A DNA stretch of 64,000 nucleotides. Origin: Bacillus kwashiorkori. Its GTDB lineage: Bacteria > Bacillota > Bacilli > Bacillales > Caldibacillaceae. This document shows, one piece after another, positions 1-9,022 of this stretch (its first letter is position 1; each line of letters opens with the position of its first letter). Location: positions 248,001-312,000 of the forward strand of contig NZ_CTDX01000016.1 in the NCBI RefSeq assembly GCF_001375515.1, read 5' to 3'. The notes under the pieces are model-generated. The model saw only the letters and a program-made list of their open reading frames with translations. It did no database searches and was not told where the DNA came from. The translations under genes were made by a program, and so were the position numbers.

Positions 1-1899
1 GTAGTATTACCAATTGTCGGCAGGGAAATTCCGATTATTGCCGATATTTTCGTTGAGATGGAATTTGGTTCTGGAGCTGTAAAAATTACCCCTGCTCACG
101 ATCCAAACGACTTTGAAGTAGGGAATCGCCATCAATTAGAACGCGTTCTCGTTATGAATGAAGACGGAACGATGAACGAAAGAGCGGGCAAATACGAAGG
201 TATGGACCGCTTTGAATGCCGCAAACAAATTGTAAAAGATTTGCAAGACTTAGGTGTCCTTATTAAAATTGAGGAACATTTACATTCTGTTGGTCACTCA
301 GAACGGAGCGGTGCTGTAGTTGAACCTTACCTTTCTACTCAATGGTTTGTAAAAATGAAACCATTGGCAGAAGCAGCGATTGCTTTACAAAATTCAAAAG
401 ATAAAGTTCAGTTCGTTCCTGAGCGATTTGAAAAAACATATTTACATTGGATGGAAAATATCCGCGATTGGTGTATTTCGAGACAACTTTGGTGGGGTCA
501 CCGAATTCCAGCTTGGTATCATAAAGAGACTGGAGAAGTATTTGTCGGTCATGAAGCACCGGCAGATAGCGAAAATTGGGAACAAGACTCCGACGTTCTT
601 GATACGTGGTTTAGCTCTGCATTATGGCCATTTTCAACAATGGGCTGGCCAGACGAACAGGCAAACGACTTTCAAAGATATTATCCGACAAACTGCTTAG
701 TAACTGGTTATGATATTATCTTTTTCTGGGTATCACGGATGATTTTCCAAGGACTTGAATTTACTAGTAAAAGACCATTTGATGATGTGCTTATTCACGG
801 TCTCGTTCGTGACTCACAAGGTCGAAAAATGAGTAAATCGTTAGGAAATGGTGTCGATCCGATGGAAGTAATTGACCAATATGGAGCAGATTCTTTACGC
901 TACTTCTTGTCAACTGGTTCTTCTCCAGGTCAAGACTTGCGCTACAGTACAGAAAAAGTGGAATCGATTTGGAATTTTGCAAACAAAATATGGAATGCGT
1001 CTCGATTCGCATTGATGAACATGGACGGCTTAAAATATGAAGAAATCGATTTATCCGGTGAAAAATCTGTTGCCGATAAATGGATTTTAACTCGATTAAA
1101 CGAAACAATCGAAACAGTAACAAAACTAGCAGATAAATATGAATTTGGCGAAGTTGGCCGTGCCTTATACAATTTTATTTGGGATGACTTCTGTGATTGG
1201 TACATCGAAATGGCAAAACTTCCGCTATATGGGGAAGATGAAGTTGCGAAAAAAACAACACGCTCCATATTAGCCTATGTACTCGATCAAACGATGCGGT
1301 TATTACATCCGTTCATGCCGTTTATTACCGAGGAAATATGGCAAAACTTACCACACAGCGGAGAATCCATTACCGTTGCTTCATGGCCGACTGTGCGGGA
1401 AGAGCTTAGTGATACGAAAGCTGCAGAAGATATGAAATTGCTCGTTGAAATTATTCGCGCTGTTCGGAATATCCGTGCGGAAGTAAATACACCAATGAGC
1501 AAAAAAATTACGATGTACGTGAAAGCTACTGACGAAAATGTTTTAAATACATTAAATACAAATCGGATGTATGTAGAAAGATTTTGTAACCCAGATGAAT
1601 TAACAATTGATCTGGACGTGGCTGCTCCTGAGAAGGCGATGACCGCTGTTGTTACAGGTGCAGAAATCTTCCTACCATTGGAAGGGCTTATTAATATAGA
1701 TGAGGAAATCGCCCGGTTAGAAAAAGAACTCGATAAACTCAATAAAGAAGTTGATCGTGTTCAAAAGAAACTGGGCAATGAAAAATTTGTTGCAAAAGCA
1801 CCGGAAAAAGTTGTTGAAGAAGAGCGGGCAAAGGAAAAAGACTATTTGGAAAAACGCTCTCTCGTTCAATCACGATTAAATGAATTGAAAAGTATGTAG
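1..1899 (+). CDS. valS: Valine-tRNA ligase, 3' part (start outside window)
   Basis: Class I aminoacyl-tRNA synthetase that charges tRNA-Val in the cytoplasm. The reading frame is open from base 1, so the N-terminal part, including the HIGH motif, lies upstream; 632 residues remain of a family size near 880. Visible are part of the editing domain (the [15 protein letters not shown] stretch), the class I core with the KMSKS motif in [11 protein letters not shown], an anticodon-binding helical domain, and the C-terminal coiled-coil arm (residues about 565-630, rich in E, K and L) that is typical of ValS. It precedes folC as in B. subtilis, but a 344-bp gap containing a hairpin separates them. 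Identification is secure. Confidence 0.97.
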   Translation, partial: VVLPIVGREIPIIADIFVEMEFGSGAVKITPAHDPNDFEVGNRHQLERVLVMNEDGTMNERAGKYEGMDRFECRKQIVKDLQDLGVLIKIEEHLHSVGHSERSGAVVEPYLSTQWFVKMKPLAEAAIALQNSKDKVQFVPERFEKTYLHWMENIRDWCISRQLWWGHRIPAWYHKETGEVFVGHEAPADSENWEQDSDVLDTWFSSALWPFSTMGWPDEQANDFQRYYPTNCLVTGYDIIFFWVSRMIFQGLEFTSKRPFDDVLIHGLVRDSQGRKMSKSLGNGVDPMEVIDQYGADSLRYFLSTGSSPGQDLRYSTEKVESIWNFANKIWNASRFALMNMDGLKYEEIDLSGEKSVADKWILTRLNETIETVTKLADKYEFGEVGRALYNFIWDDFCDWYIEMAKLPLYGEDEVAKKTTRSILAYVLDQTMRLLHPFMPFITEEIWQNLPHSGESITVASWPTVREELSDTKAAEDMKLLVEIIRAVRNIRAEVNTPMSKKITMYVKATDENVLNTLNTNRMYVERFCNPDELTIDLDVAAPEKAMTAVVTGAEIFLPLEGLINIDEEIARLEKELDKLNKEVDRVQKKLGNEKFVAKAPEKVVEEERAKEKDYLEKRSLVQSRLNELKSM

Positions 1900-2243
1900 T
1901 AACGGGGCTGTATTTGGACTAGACGTATAAATGAAAAAAGAGTATAACTGTATTAAAGGCATAAAGTTATTTCCTAATTGGATATAATGATTGGCTGTCC
2001 CAAAGTATAAAGACAAATTCCGCACTTTAATTGGTACGTAGTTACCACTTGCGGAATTTCCGTCCTTTTTGAGACAGCCTATTTCTCTATTTACAATTAG
2101 TTAGTGAAAAATTTAGCAAATTAAATGTAACGTATTTTAACAACGAAAATGCCACTTAATGTAACAAGCCATTATAAAACAGTAAAACAACCAACTAATG
2201 ATAAACATTACCGAAAAATGCATTGTTTGATGGGGGATTTATT
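1900..2243. other. valS-folC intergenic region
   Basis: No gene is visible here. The only clear structure is the 87-bp inverted repeat at 1993-2079. No convincing promoter for folC stands out, although the region is AT-rich and contains several TATAAT-like hexamers, for example around 1983, without a good -35 partner. Confidence 0.5.
1993..2079. repeat. MITE-like imperfect inverted repeat
   Basis: The two ends are near-perfect inverted copies: GGCTGTCCCAAA on the left and GGCTGTCTCAAA read inward on the right. A second inner pair, AAATTCCGCA, is present at 2015-2024 and as its complement at 2050-2059. The whole would fold into a long hairpin with a loop of about 25 bases. It carries no ORF. 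It could be a small mobile-type repeat or a transcription terminator for valS; the sequence after it is T-rich but is not a clean T run. Confidence 0.6.
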
Positions 2244-3557
2244 ATGTTTCAAACGAGTGAAGAAGTGATTCATTGGATTAACAATCGTCTGAAATTTGGA
2301 ATTAAACCTGGTCTAAAAAGAATGGAATGGTTCATGGATAAACTAGACCATCCGGAAAGACGATTAAAAACGGTACATATCGGTGGTACGAATGGAAAGG
2401 GATCGACAACTACTTTTCTCCGATCTATTTTACAAGCAGCTGGGTACAGAGTAGGTACTTTTACATCTCCATATGTTGAAAAATTTAATGAACGAATTAG
2501 TATTAACGGAGAGCCAATTGCAGATTCTGATTTAGTGGAAGTAGCAAACATAATTAAACCGTTAGTCGATGAAATAGATGCTACCGATCTTGCTTATCCG
2601 ACAGAGTTTGAAATTATTACAATTATTGGCTTTTATTATTTTGCTTATATTCAACAAACAGATATTGTTCTCGTGGAAGTTGGTTTAGGGGGAAGGCTAG
2701 ATTCTACGAACATTATTCATCCTATTCTTTCTATCATTACGAATGTCGGTTACGATCATATGAACATTCTTGGTTCGACGATAGAAGAAATTGCTAGTGA
2801 AAAGGCAGGAATAATAAAAATTGGTGTCCCGTTAATTACTGGGATAAGAGATGAGAAAGCGTTGGCGGTTATTCGCCAAACAGCAAAAAATAAGAAAGCA
2901 CCCATTTACGGGTTGTTTCAAAATTTCTCCTATGAAGACTACGGAGCAAGTAGATTAGAAGAACAATTTTCTGTTCAAACATTATTTAAATCATATCCAC
3001 AACTGACAATTTCCATGCTTGGTGCCCATCAAATCGAAAATGCGACAATTGCTGTCATGGCCGCTACTTATTTAAAAACGTATCAATCGTTCATAATAGA
3101 AGAAAGTCATTTAAAAACTGGATTAAAGAAGGCGCATTGGCCGGGCCGCTTTGAAATTTTAAGTAAAAAACCATTCATTATTATTGATGGCGCACATAAT
3201 ATCGATGGAACTCACAGTCTCATTGCAACATTAAAAAGACATTTACCAATGAAAAAAGGGACGATTCTTTTTACCGCATTAAAGGATAAACAATATGAAG
3301 AAATTATTGAACAATTAGACAAGACAGGAATGGAATTAGCTTTTACCGAATTCGAATACCCACGAGCAACAACTGCAGAACAATTATATTCCGTTTCAAA
3401 AACTTCCAAAAAATTAGTAGTGCCTAATTGGCGAGATTTTCTTCAAGAAAAAATCTATAATTTAAAAGAAGACGAGCTCTTCGTTTGCACTGGTTCTCTT
3501 TATTTTATTTCAGAAGTGAAACCATATTTAAAGAATTTATTAAATATAAAATATTGA
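2244..3557 (+). CDS. folC: Bifunctional folylpolyglutamate synthase / dihydrofolate synthase
   Basis: Adds glutamate to dihydropteroate and extends the polyglutamate tail of folates, using ATP. The 437-residue protein matches the family length. Its N-terminal Mur-ligase-like domain has the P-loop HIGGTNGKGST at residues 45-55, followed by the conserved TSPY and NERI stretches; the C-terminal domain carries the IDGAHN motif. The ATG at 2244 has a GGGGGA ribosome site about 7 bases upstream, whereas the in-frame TTG at 2223 has none, so the ATG is preferred. The position after valS is conserved in Bacillus; what follows, a diguanylate cyclase and pilus genes, is not. Confidence 0.95.
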   Translation: MFQTSEEVIHWINNRLKFGIKPGLKRMEWFMDKLDHPERRLKTVHIGGTNGKGSTTTFLRSILQAAGYRVGTFTSPYVEKFNERISINGEPIADSDLVEVANIIKPLVDEIDATDLAYPTEFEIITIIGFYYFAYIQQTDIVLVEVGLGGRLDSTNIIHPILSIITNVGYDHMNILGSTIEEIASEKAGIIKIGVPLITGIRDEKALAVIRQTAKNKKAPIYGLFQNFSYEDYGASRLEEQFSVQTLFKSYPQLTISMLGAHQIENATIAVMAATYLKTYQSFIIEESHLKTGLKKAHWPGRFEILSKKPFIIIDGAHNIDGTHSLIATLKRHLPMKKGTILFTALKDKQYEEIIEQLDKTGMELAFTEFEYPRATTAEQLYSVSKTSKKLVVPNWRDFLQEKIYNLKEDELFVCTGSLYFISEVKPYLKNLLNIKY

Positions 3558-3664
3558 TATACAAAAATACTTCTATTTGATAAAATATTCATAAACTTAA
3601 AGTTTGAATAGAAAATGCTATTTTCATATTTTTAAGTCTCACTACCTTTTCAGGGGGGAGAATG

Positions 3665-5383
3665 ATGGTTGTTGATCGAAAAAGAAAAATTATCGTTTGG
3701 ATTATTTGGGCTTTTGTTCTACCACTTAGTATTTGGTATGCATACTATTTTTCTCCAGTACAGCCTGAATTTTCCACATTGGATTTTGCCGTTTTCACAT
3801 TAATCATGATTCCGGCAGCTCTTTTACCTGTCACTGTCAACTATATTACGATTTCTCTTACACAATGGATTTCTCTTGCCGTTTTTTTGAAGTTCGGGTT
3901 ATTCGCAGAATTAATGATTACACAAATACTCGTCATAATTGTCATGATTCGAGTGAAATTACCAAATGATCAACTGGACCGTTATGCGATCAATTCTGCT
4001 ATGTTTGCGTTAGTTTCTATTTTGAGTGCAGAAATTTTTTATTTATTGGGCGGAAATCATGAAGAACACCGAATAACAGAATTATCGTTTTTAGCTTTAG
4101 CAGCAGTTTATATGATAGCAATTTTTGGCACTAATCAACTATTATTTAGAATAGCCCAATTTCTTTTATATAAAGTTAGACAACGGTTTTTCACGAAAGA
4201 AGTTTTGTGGGAAGTTTTATCCCATCTCGTTATTTTTCCAATTGGATTAATTTTATACTCTTTATATAATATGATGGGTTATGCTGGTGTATTTCTCATT
4301 AGCATCCCAATATTTAGTATGTTATTGCTCATTAAAACGTATAACGCTACGCAAAATATGAATAATTATTTGCAAAAAGCAGCCGAGTTTGGTCACCGTT
4401 TAAATGAACGTTTGCAAGTGGATGAAGTATTAAATGCTTTTATTGATAATATAGTAAAAATGTTTCCAGTGGATTACTTATATATTTTTGATCAGGCAGA
4501 CTCCAAACATTTGGAGCTTATTCGCAGTTATGAAAAGGGAAAATATGTGATAGTCGAACATGAACCGTTAAGAAAGTTTGAAGGCATTGCTGGTCTTGCA
4601 TGGGGGACGGGACAAGCGCTCATCTATCGTGAGAAAAAAGAATGGATCAATATTGTTAAGGGGTATATGCCAGGGAATGCGGAAAGTGTGTTAACGGCAC
4701 CGATGATTCGCAATAATGAAGTAGTAGGGGTTATCTTTATCGGATCCGTGCGCAAACGAATGTTTGTAAAATTTCATTTAATGATTTTTGATATTTTATG
4801 TTCCTATTTAGCAGTCGCTATTGATAATGCGAGACATTACGAAGAAACAAAGGTGAAAAGTGAGCGCTGTCCATTAACGAACTTATACAATGCACGTGTT
4901 TTTAATGAGAAGCTGGAAACAATTGTGGAAGAGCAATATCGGAATGAAATCAAATGCTTATCTGTACTAATGCTGGATATCGATCATTTCAAAAAAATTA
5001 ATGACACATATGGTCATGAAAGCGGCAACGATATTTTATGCCAGCTGGCAGATTTGTTGAAGACGATGGTCGGTGAGAAAGGTTTGCTCGCTCGATACGG
5101 TGGGGAAGAATTTGTTATTCTCCTTCCAAATATGACGAAACTGGAAGCAACAACCTTTGGTGAATACATTCGCAAAACTATTGAAAATCGTACGTTTATT
5201 ATGTACGATGACTTATCCGAAGTGCGTCGCAAACTGTCTGCTCGCATCACCGTCAGCATTGGTGTCGCCTCTGCACCTGAGGATACAGACGAACCACAAT
5301 CGCTCGTTCGCTATGCCGACCGCGCCCTATATATTGGCGCAAAACGGGTGGGGCGAAATAAGGTTGCAGGATATGTAGGATGA
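3665..5383 (+). CDS. Membrane-bound GAF-GGDEF diguanylate cyclase
   Basis: Predicted to make the second messenger cyclic di-GMP from two GTP. The first 215 or so residues are strongly hydrophobic (about six membrane segments, no long external loop). A GAF domain follows at about 230-395 and a GGDEF domain at about 405-572. The active-site signature is GGEEF at about 479-483, with the metal-binding Asp in LDIDHFKKIND, so the cyclase looks intact. The five residues before GGEEF do not give an RxxD inhibitory site. No EAL or HD-GYP domain is present. The AGGGGGGAG ribosome site at 3652-3660 fits ATG 3665 better than ATG 3662. It lies next to the type IV pilus genes, which suggests but does not prove a functional link. 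Confidence 0.9.
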   Translation: MVVDRKRKIIVWIIWAFVLPLSIWYAYYFSPVQPEFSTLDFAVFTLIMIPAALLPVTVNYITISLTQWISLAVFLKFGLFAELMITQILVIIVMIRVKLPNDQLDRYAINSAMFALVSILSAEIFYLLGGNHEEHRITELSFLALAAVYMIAIFGTNQLLFRIAQFLLYKVRQRFFTKEVLWEVLSHLVIFPIGLILYSLYNMMGYAGVFLISIPIFSMLLLIKTYNATQNMNNYLQKAAEFGHRLNERLQVDEVLNAFIDNIVKMFPVDYLYIFDQADSKHLELIRSYEKGKYVIVEHEPLRKFEGIAGLAWGTGQALIYREKKEWINIVKGYMPGNAESVLTAPMIRNNEVVGVIFIGSVRKRMFVKFHLMIFDILCSYLAVAIDNARHYEETKVKSERCPLTNLYNARVFNEKLETIVEEQYRNEIKCLSVLMLDIDHFKKINDTYGHESGNDILCQLADLLKTMVGEKGLLARYGGEEFVILLPNMTKLEATTFGEYIRKTIENRTFIMYDDLSEVRRKLSARITVSIGVASAPEDTDEPQSLVRYADRALYIGAKRVGRNKVAGYVG

Positions 5384-5542
5384 AAAAAAGAGGCCGGAAC
5401 AAAATAAAATTGTCTGTTTTTAAAGCAGTTTCATTTTTGTTTTATTGGCTACCCTGAAAATACAGCTATTTTCATTCACCATGGTGAAAAATCAGTTTCA
5501 TGGGTGTCTATGTTATTGTTTATTATTGATTTTTAAACAGTT

Positions 5543-5752
5543 GTTGATTGTAGTGTAAGGCGGCGACTCCTCGAAAAAAGCATTCGCTTTTCCTTCGTGC
5601 AATGTGTCGCTTCCGATGCGTTCCTTGTCCTACGGGAACAGCACGAGCCAGAAATAACGAGACGTGCAGCGGCTGAGGCTGTGCCCGCGGAAAGCGTCCG
5701 CCTGTTCCTGTCGCTGAGATTCGTCACAAATAAACTTGGAAGCGAAATCAAC
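5543..5752. repeat. GC-rich Bacillaceae-type dispersed repeat
   Basis: The element is bounded by GTTGATT at 5543-5549 and its complement AATCAAC at 5746-5752. Inside are the phrases GGCGGCGACTCCT, GGGAACAGCACGAGCC and TGCCCGCGGAAAGCGTCCGC. I recognise these from a dispersed intergenic repeat found in many copies in Bacillus-related genomes. It is much richer in G+C than its surroundings. No protein function is supported. Only one copy is seen in this window. Confidence 0.7.
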
Positions 5753-5793
5753 ACCAATCTGTAACATAGCCGTTTTAATAAGAAAAAAATAAA

Positions 5794-5842
5794 AAAGCCG
5801 AACTATTACGAAGTAGTTAACAACTTATGATAGTTCGGTTTT
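5794..5842 (-). terminator. Intrinsic terminator of the minor pilin operon
   Basis: On the minus strand AACCGAACTATCA pairs with TAATAGTTCGGCTT around an internal loop, and a run of T follows. It lies about 60 bases beyond the stop codon of the beta-helix pilin gene, so it ends the leftward transcript. Confidence 0.75.
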
Positions 5843-5901
5843 ATCTTTATTTGAAATACTTATGTCCCAACTACGTTTGTATGAAATGAATGATTAATTT
5901 A

Positions 5902-7803
5902 TTACTCCCGCTCGATGATTTTTGGCAGGTCAATATTTGTAACAATAGGTTGTTTTATTTTTAATTCTTTATATGTTTCTTCAATATACTGGTCATGGAT
6001 GATTTGTAAACGAGATTTTTCAGGTGGCAGATTTTTTTGAACAGATTCATGTTCAAAAACACTAGTCCCATATTTATTTCCACACTGAGGTGAATCGGAA
6101 CGGGAATTCTTACAAAAATATTGTTCCGCTGCTCTTCCTCTAATAGCGTTGAGTACAATTCTTCGTGCAGACACTCCACCTTCGATTTTTATGTTTGAGC
6201 CAACACCAAACATCTCAAAATTTTTATCTGAATAAAAGAACCCTTTAATATAACTTGGATCATTCTGATTGACACTGTTATTAACAATTCTAATATCACC
6301 AGTAGCAAATATAATTAATGAACCGTACTGACCGAGCCCGCTTAATTGGGAATATTCTATATTTACGTCTCCATCCACAAACATCATGGAATTAAATCGA
6401 GCTTTCGCTCCTTTTATTGTCAAGTTTCCTTTAATAAAATAAAGACCTGATATGTCTATGGAGTGGTAGTTATCGACATTATTAGGGTCTTTTTCATAAT
6501 CAATTCGTGTATTTCCGATAGTAAGATTCCCTTTAATAAAAGCTGCTGCTTCAATATCTTCCGTCGACAAATCGCCATCAATTGCAAACTTCGTTCCATT
6601 ACCACTTATGGAAAGATTTCCGTCTGTTTCAAAGAATTTGAATTTATTATCTCCAGTAAAAATATAGTCCCCATTTGTTTTAGTTGAATATCGAGTACAA
6701 ATAAACCAAAACCAATCCGTACATTCAGTATGACTAGGAATGATTTTTCTATTATCCTTACTATAGTCATAGCCTTTGTTAAAGGTTTGTCTGCCATCTT
6801 CCGATAGTTTGAAATTTGCCTTCTTATTGAAGATGGATTCAATACTATTTATTTCCTTGATAACCTGTATGGAAGGTTTTTCATGATTTCTATTTACAAC
6901 AATTGGAGCATTATTACTTGAAAAGGCAGATTTTACACTATCATTATCCTTTCTGATTAATTGATAATAATTAGGTAAAAAGATATTGTATTTATTATTT
7001 GGTCCAAAATTCACGTGGTCTCCATAACCATCGTAGCCCGTGTATTTATAAATATTTCCCCCAATTACTATGTGAGAATTGGTATCTCCTCTCGAAGGTA
7101 GTGAAGTTGGTAATAAAGATTTAATCCATTTTTCCCCATTTAAATAAGCATATGCACGATCAGAAATGATCAAATCTCCGTCAACTTTAATATCTCCTTG
7201 TATTGTTGAGCTTCCGTGGAAAAATACGTTTCCTTCGCCATTCTCACATCTATTTTTGTTTTCTAAGCATGCATTTGATTTATTAGCCCCAACGGCATAA
7301 TTTAATATGTCAGGGACAGCACCAGCACCTATTTCTATTACTGTTTTCACTTCTTTTTGTTTTCCGTCTGCTATACCTGTACTTTTAAAGGTTACCTTTT
7401 TTTTCAATGGATTTCTAATGCCGTTAGAATCAACAGAATCAACATAATCCTCAATAATAACAGTATAACTCCCGGTACTCGTATCCATATTTACATTATT
7501 CAGTTTATAACTATTAAGTATCTGTTCGAGTTTTTCGATAAACACATCTTTAGGAAGACCTGTAATTTCCCCTGATTCGTTTTTAAGCTCTTTATAAAGT
7601 TTAGAATTAATTTCATTAGTGATTCTATCAATACCTTTTACTGCTAATTCTGTAGCTTGTACTGAATCTTCGCTAGCTTGATTGCTTTTTGTACCTGCCA
7701 ACGTTATGGACAAAAGGGAAACAGCAAGTACAGTAAATAATAAAAACACCATCAAAGTTAAAAGTAGGGAATAACCTTTTTCGTTTAGTATTTTATCCTT
7801 CAT
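5902..7803 (-). CDS. Large PilX-like minor pilin with beta-helix-type exported domain
   Basis: Predicted exported pilus-associated protein of 633 residues. The N terminus, MKDKILNEKG followed by YSLLLTLMVFLLF, is a type III-like prepilin signal: basic leader, Gly before the cut site, then a hydrophobic helix. Glu5 of the mature protein is absent, as in PilX/GspK-type minor pilins. The rest is exported. It contains many short GDLxI / GNLTI / GDVNI phrases (about residues 195-215, 395-420 and 430-540), suggesting a right-handed beta-helix like that of bactofilins or DUF7305 proteins. Six cysteines fall in three close pairs (179/186, 361/369, 564/574). ATG 7803 has a perfect AAAGGAGGAG site and overlaps the upstream gene by 11 bases; ATG 7824 lacks a site. 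The exact family is uncertain. Confidence 0.75.
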   Translation of the reverse strand: MKDKILNEKGYSLLLTLMVFLLFTVLAVSLLSITLAGTKSNQASEDSVQATELAVKGIDRITNEINSKLYKELKNESGEITGLPKDVFIEKLEQILNSYKLNNVNMDTSTGSYTVIIEDYVDSVDSNGIRNPLKKKVTFKSTGIADGKQKEVKTVIEIGAGAVPDILNYAVGANKSNACLENKNRCENGEGNVFFHGSSTIQGDIKVDGDLIISDRAYAYLNGEKWIKSLLPTSLPSRGDTNSHIVIGGNIYKYTGYDGYGDHVNFGPNNKYNIFLPNYYQLIRKDNDSVKSAFSSNNAPIVVNRNHEKPSIQVIKEINSIESIFNKKANFKLSEDGRQTFNKGYDYSKDNRKIIPSHTECTDWFWFICTRYSTKTNGDYIFTGDNKFKFFETDGNLSISGNGTKFAIDGDLSTEDIEAAAFIKGNLTIGNTRIDYEKDPNNVDNYHSIDISGLYFIKGNLTIKGAKARFNSMMFVDGDVNIEYSQLSGLGQYGSLIIFATGDIRIVNNSVNQNDPSYIKGFFYSDKNFEMFGVGSNIKIEGGVSARRIVLNAIRGRAAEQYFCKNSRSDSPQCGNKYGTSVFEHESVQKNLPPEKSRLQIIHDQYIEETYKELKIKQPIVTNIDLPKIIERE

Positions 7804-8296
7804 CGTTCTCCTCCTTTCTATCATTAATTATTGAGAAGATGCTCTCTAGTTCAATTACCTCGCTTGTCTTCTTTGATTTTAGTACTAAATGAATCTCATA
7901 AAGATCACCATTCTTCTGTATTTTTGAACCTTCCATAGAAATATCGTTATTAGACAACATAAGGACTTCATTATTGAGATATACGTTTGAATCTTTAAAT
8001 CCTAACAATCCTTTATTTTTGATTTCAAGATAATAGTTCGAACGATCATCTTGTTCTGGAAGATGTTCAGCAACAATTTCACTAGCCTTTAATACAAAGA
8101 ATTCGTTAATGAAATGAGAAAGTATGTAATCCGCTTCATTTCGTAATGTTGCTTCTACTTTTATTCTTTCATTAGCCTTTATCCCAGTAAACAATATAGA
8201 ATATGTGACAATCCCAATTATTGAAATGATTAAAATAGAGGCTAGCAGTTCAACTAATGTAACACCTTCACTTGAATTAAGAAGTTTTTTACTCAT
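7793..8296 (-). CDS. PilW/ComGF-like minor prepilin
   Basis: Predicted minor pilin of 167 residues. The N terminus reads MSKKLLNSSEG then VTLVELLASILIISIIGIV: a short basic leader, Gly at the prepilin peptidase cut, Glu at position 5 of the mature chain and a long hydrophobic helix. The remainder is a mixed alpha/beta globular domain with no recognised motif beyond the family pattern. It lies between two other prepilin genes, overlapping the upstream one by 8 bases and the downstream one by 11, so the three are translationally coupled. PilW and ComGF types are hard to separate by eye. Confidence 0.8.
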   Translation of the reverse strand: MSKKLLNSSEGVTLVELLASILIISIIGIVTYSILFTGIKANERIKVEATLRNEADYILSHFINEFFVLKASEIVAEHLPEQDDRSNYYLEIKNKGLLGFKDSNVYLNNEVLMLSNNDISMEGSKIQKNGDLYEIHLVLKSKKTSEVIELESIFSIINDRKEENDEG

Positions 8297-8705
8297 AACT
8301 TACATACCCTTCAACTTGAGATGTTGTTCCCATATTGCTGTTTAACTTATTGACATCCACTAGCACGTTAATTAATCCGTAATTTTTTTCATCATTAGTT
8401 TGTGTGAAATGGATAGTGACTTCATAGTGATTATCATTGATAGTATGTGTTTCGGTAACAACGTTATTTACTAGAGTTGCATTCGGCTTGTCAATATAGG
8501 AAAATGGGTCGATTTTCACCCGCTCCAATGTTGCTTTTGCGAGATGAATGGCGACTAATTTATCATTGTTCGTCACTGCGGTTTTATTTGTAAAAACGAA
8601 TAAATTAAGAAAGGTCAGGATGATAATCGATAGTATTACTAAAGATGCCAACACTTCTATTAAAGTAAATCCGCTTTTGTTAGTTAAAACTCGCTTTATA
8701 CTCAT
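8289..8705 (-). CDS. PilV-like minor prepilin
   Basis: First gene of the leftward three-pilin operon, 138 residues. The prepilin signal is clear: MSIKRVLTNKSG then FTLIEVLASLVILSIIILTFL, with the classical Phe1 and Glu5. The segment AIHLAKATLERVK after the helix resembles PilV/GspI-type minor pilins (compare AxxLAxxxLE). A GGGGAATG ribosome site lies just before the ATG. It probably joins the other two minor pilins in an initiating or tip complex for the pilus made by the divergent pil genes; that role is inferred from family and position. Confidence 0.82.
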   Translation of the reverse strand: MSIKRVLTNKSGFTLIEVLASLVILSIIILTFLNLFVFTNKTAVTNNDKLVAIHLAKATLERVKIDPFSYIDKPNATLVNNVVTETHTINDNHYEVTIHFTQTNDEKNYGLINVLVDVNKLNSNMGTTSQVEGYVSYE

Positions 8706-9022
8706 AAAATCATTCCCCGTGGAATTTGTTTTTTGTCATTAAATATTTGAAAATAAACCATATTAAATATTGAAAGATATTTAAAAGAATAGTACATTAT
8801 ACCCATAATAAAAAAAGAATATATTACTAGTAAATAAGAACTAAAATTAATTGCTTTATATTGTAATAAATAATAAAATTACAGTAAGAATCTTTTTTAA
8901 TAATGTAGGATTTTCTTACTTATATCATACTCAAAAAGAGTCATTTATACTATCTTTTTCTATCGGAAATGAGTCTTTTTTACCAAATGCGAAAAATCAT
9001 TGTTAAAGGCAGGGATTGTCGA
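8706..9022. other. Divergent control region of the pilus locus
   Basis: About 317 very AT-rich bases separate the leftward minor pilin operon from the rightward VanW/G5-pilBTC operon. Promoters for both directions should lie here. I see a TATACT hexamer at 8946-8951 without a good -35, and no clear minus-strand promoter. No c-di-GMP riboswitch signature was recognised. Confidence 0.4.

Larger units (their letters stand above)
5384..5901. other. Repeat-rich intergenic region after the diguanylate cyclase gene
   Basis: These 518 bases hold no credible gene. From about 5387 there is a partial copy of an AGAGGCYGGRACAAAA-type intergenic motif common in Bacillaceae. From 5543 to 5752 lies a GC-richer repeat, and from 5794 to 5842 a terminator for the leftward pilin genes. 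An antisense ORF at 5533-5757 is only the repeat read in one frame. Confidence 0.6.

Noticed and set aside
1287..1742. 151-codon antisense ORF in valS
   Set aside because: It is Ser/Ile-rich, has no conserved motif and is a frame shadow of valS.
1993..2079. Insertion sequence end
   Set aside because: There is no transposase ORF and both ends lie within 87 bp, so it is at most a MITE-like remnant.
5533..5757. 74-codon antisense ORF after the diguanylate cyclase gene
   Set aside because: It lies almost entirely within the GC-rich dispersed repeat and lacks a ribosome site.
8706..9022. Possible c-di-GMP riboswitch before the pilus operons
   Set aside because: I looked for the GEMM-type core because such riboswitches precede pilus genes in clostridia; the region is AT-rich and shows no matching conserved loops.
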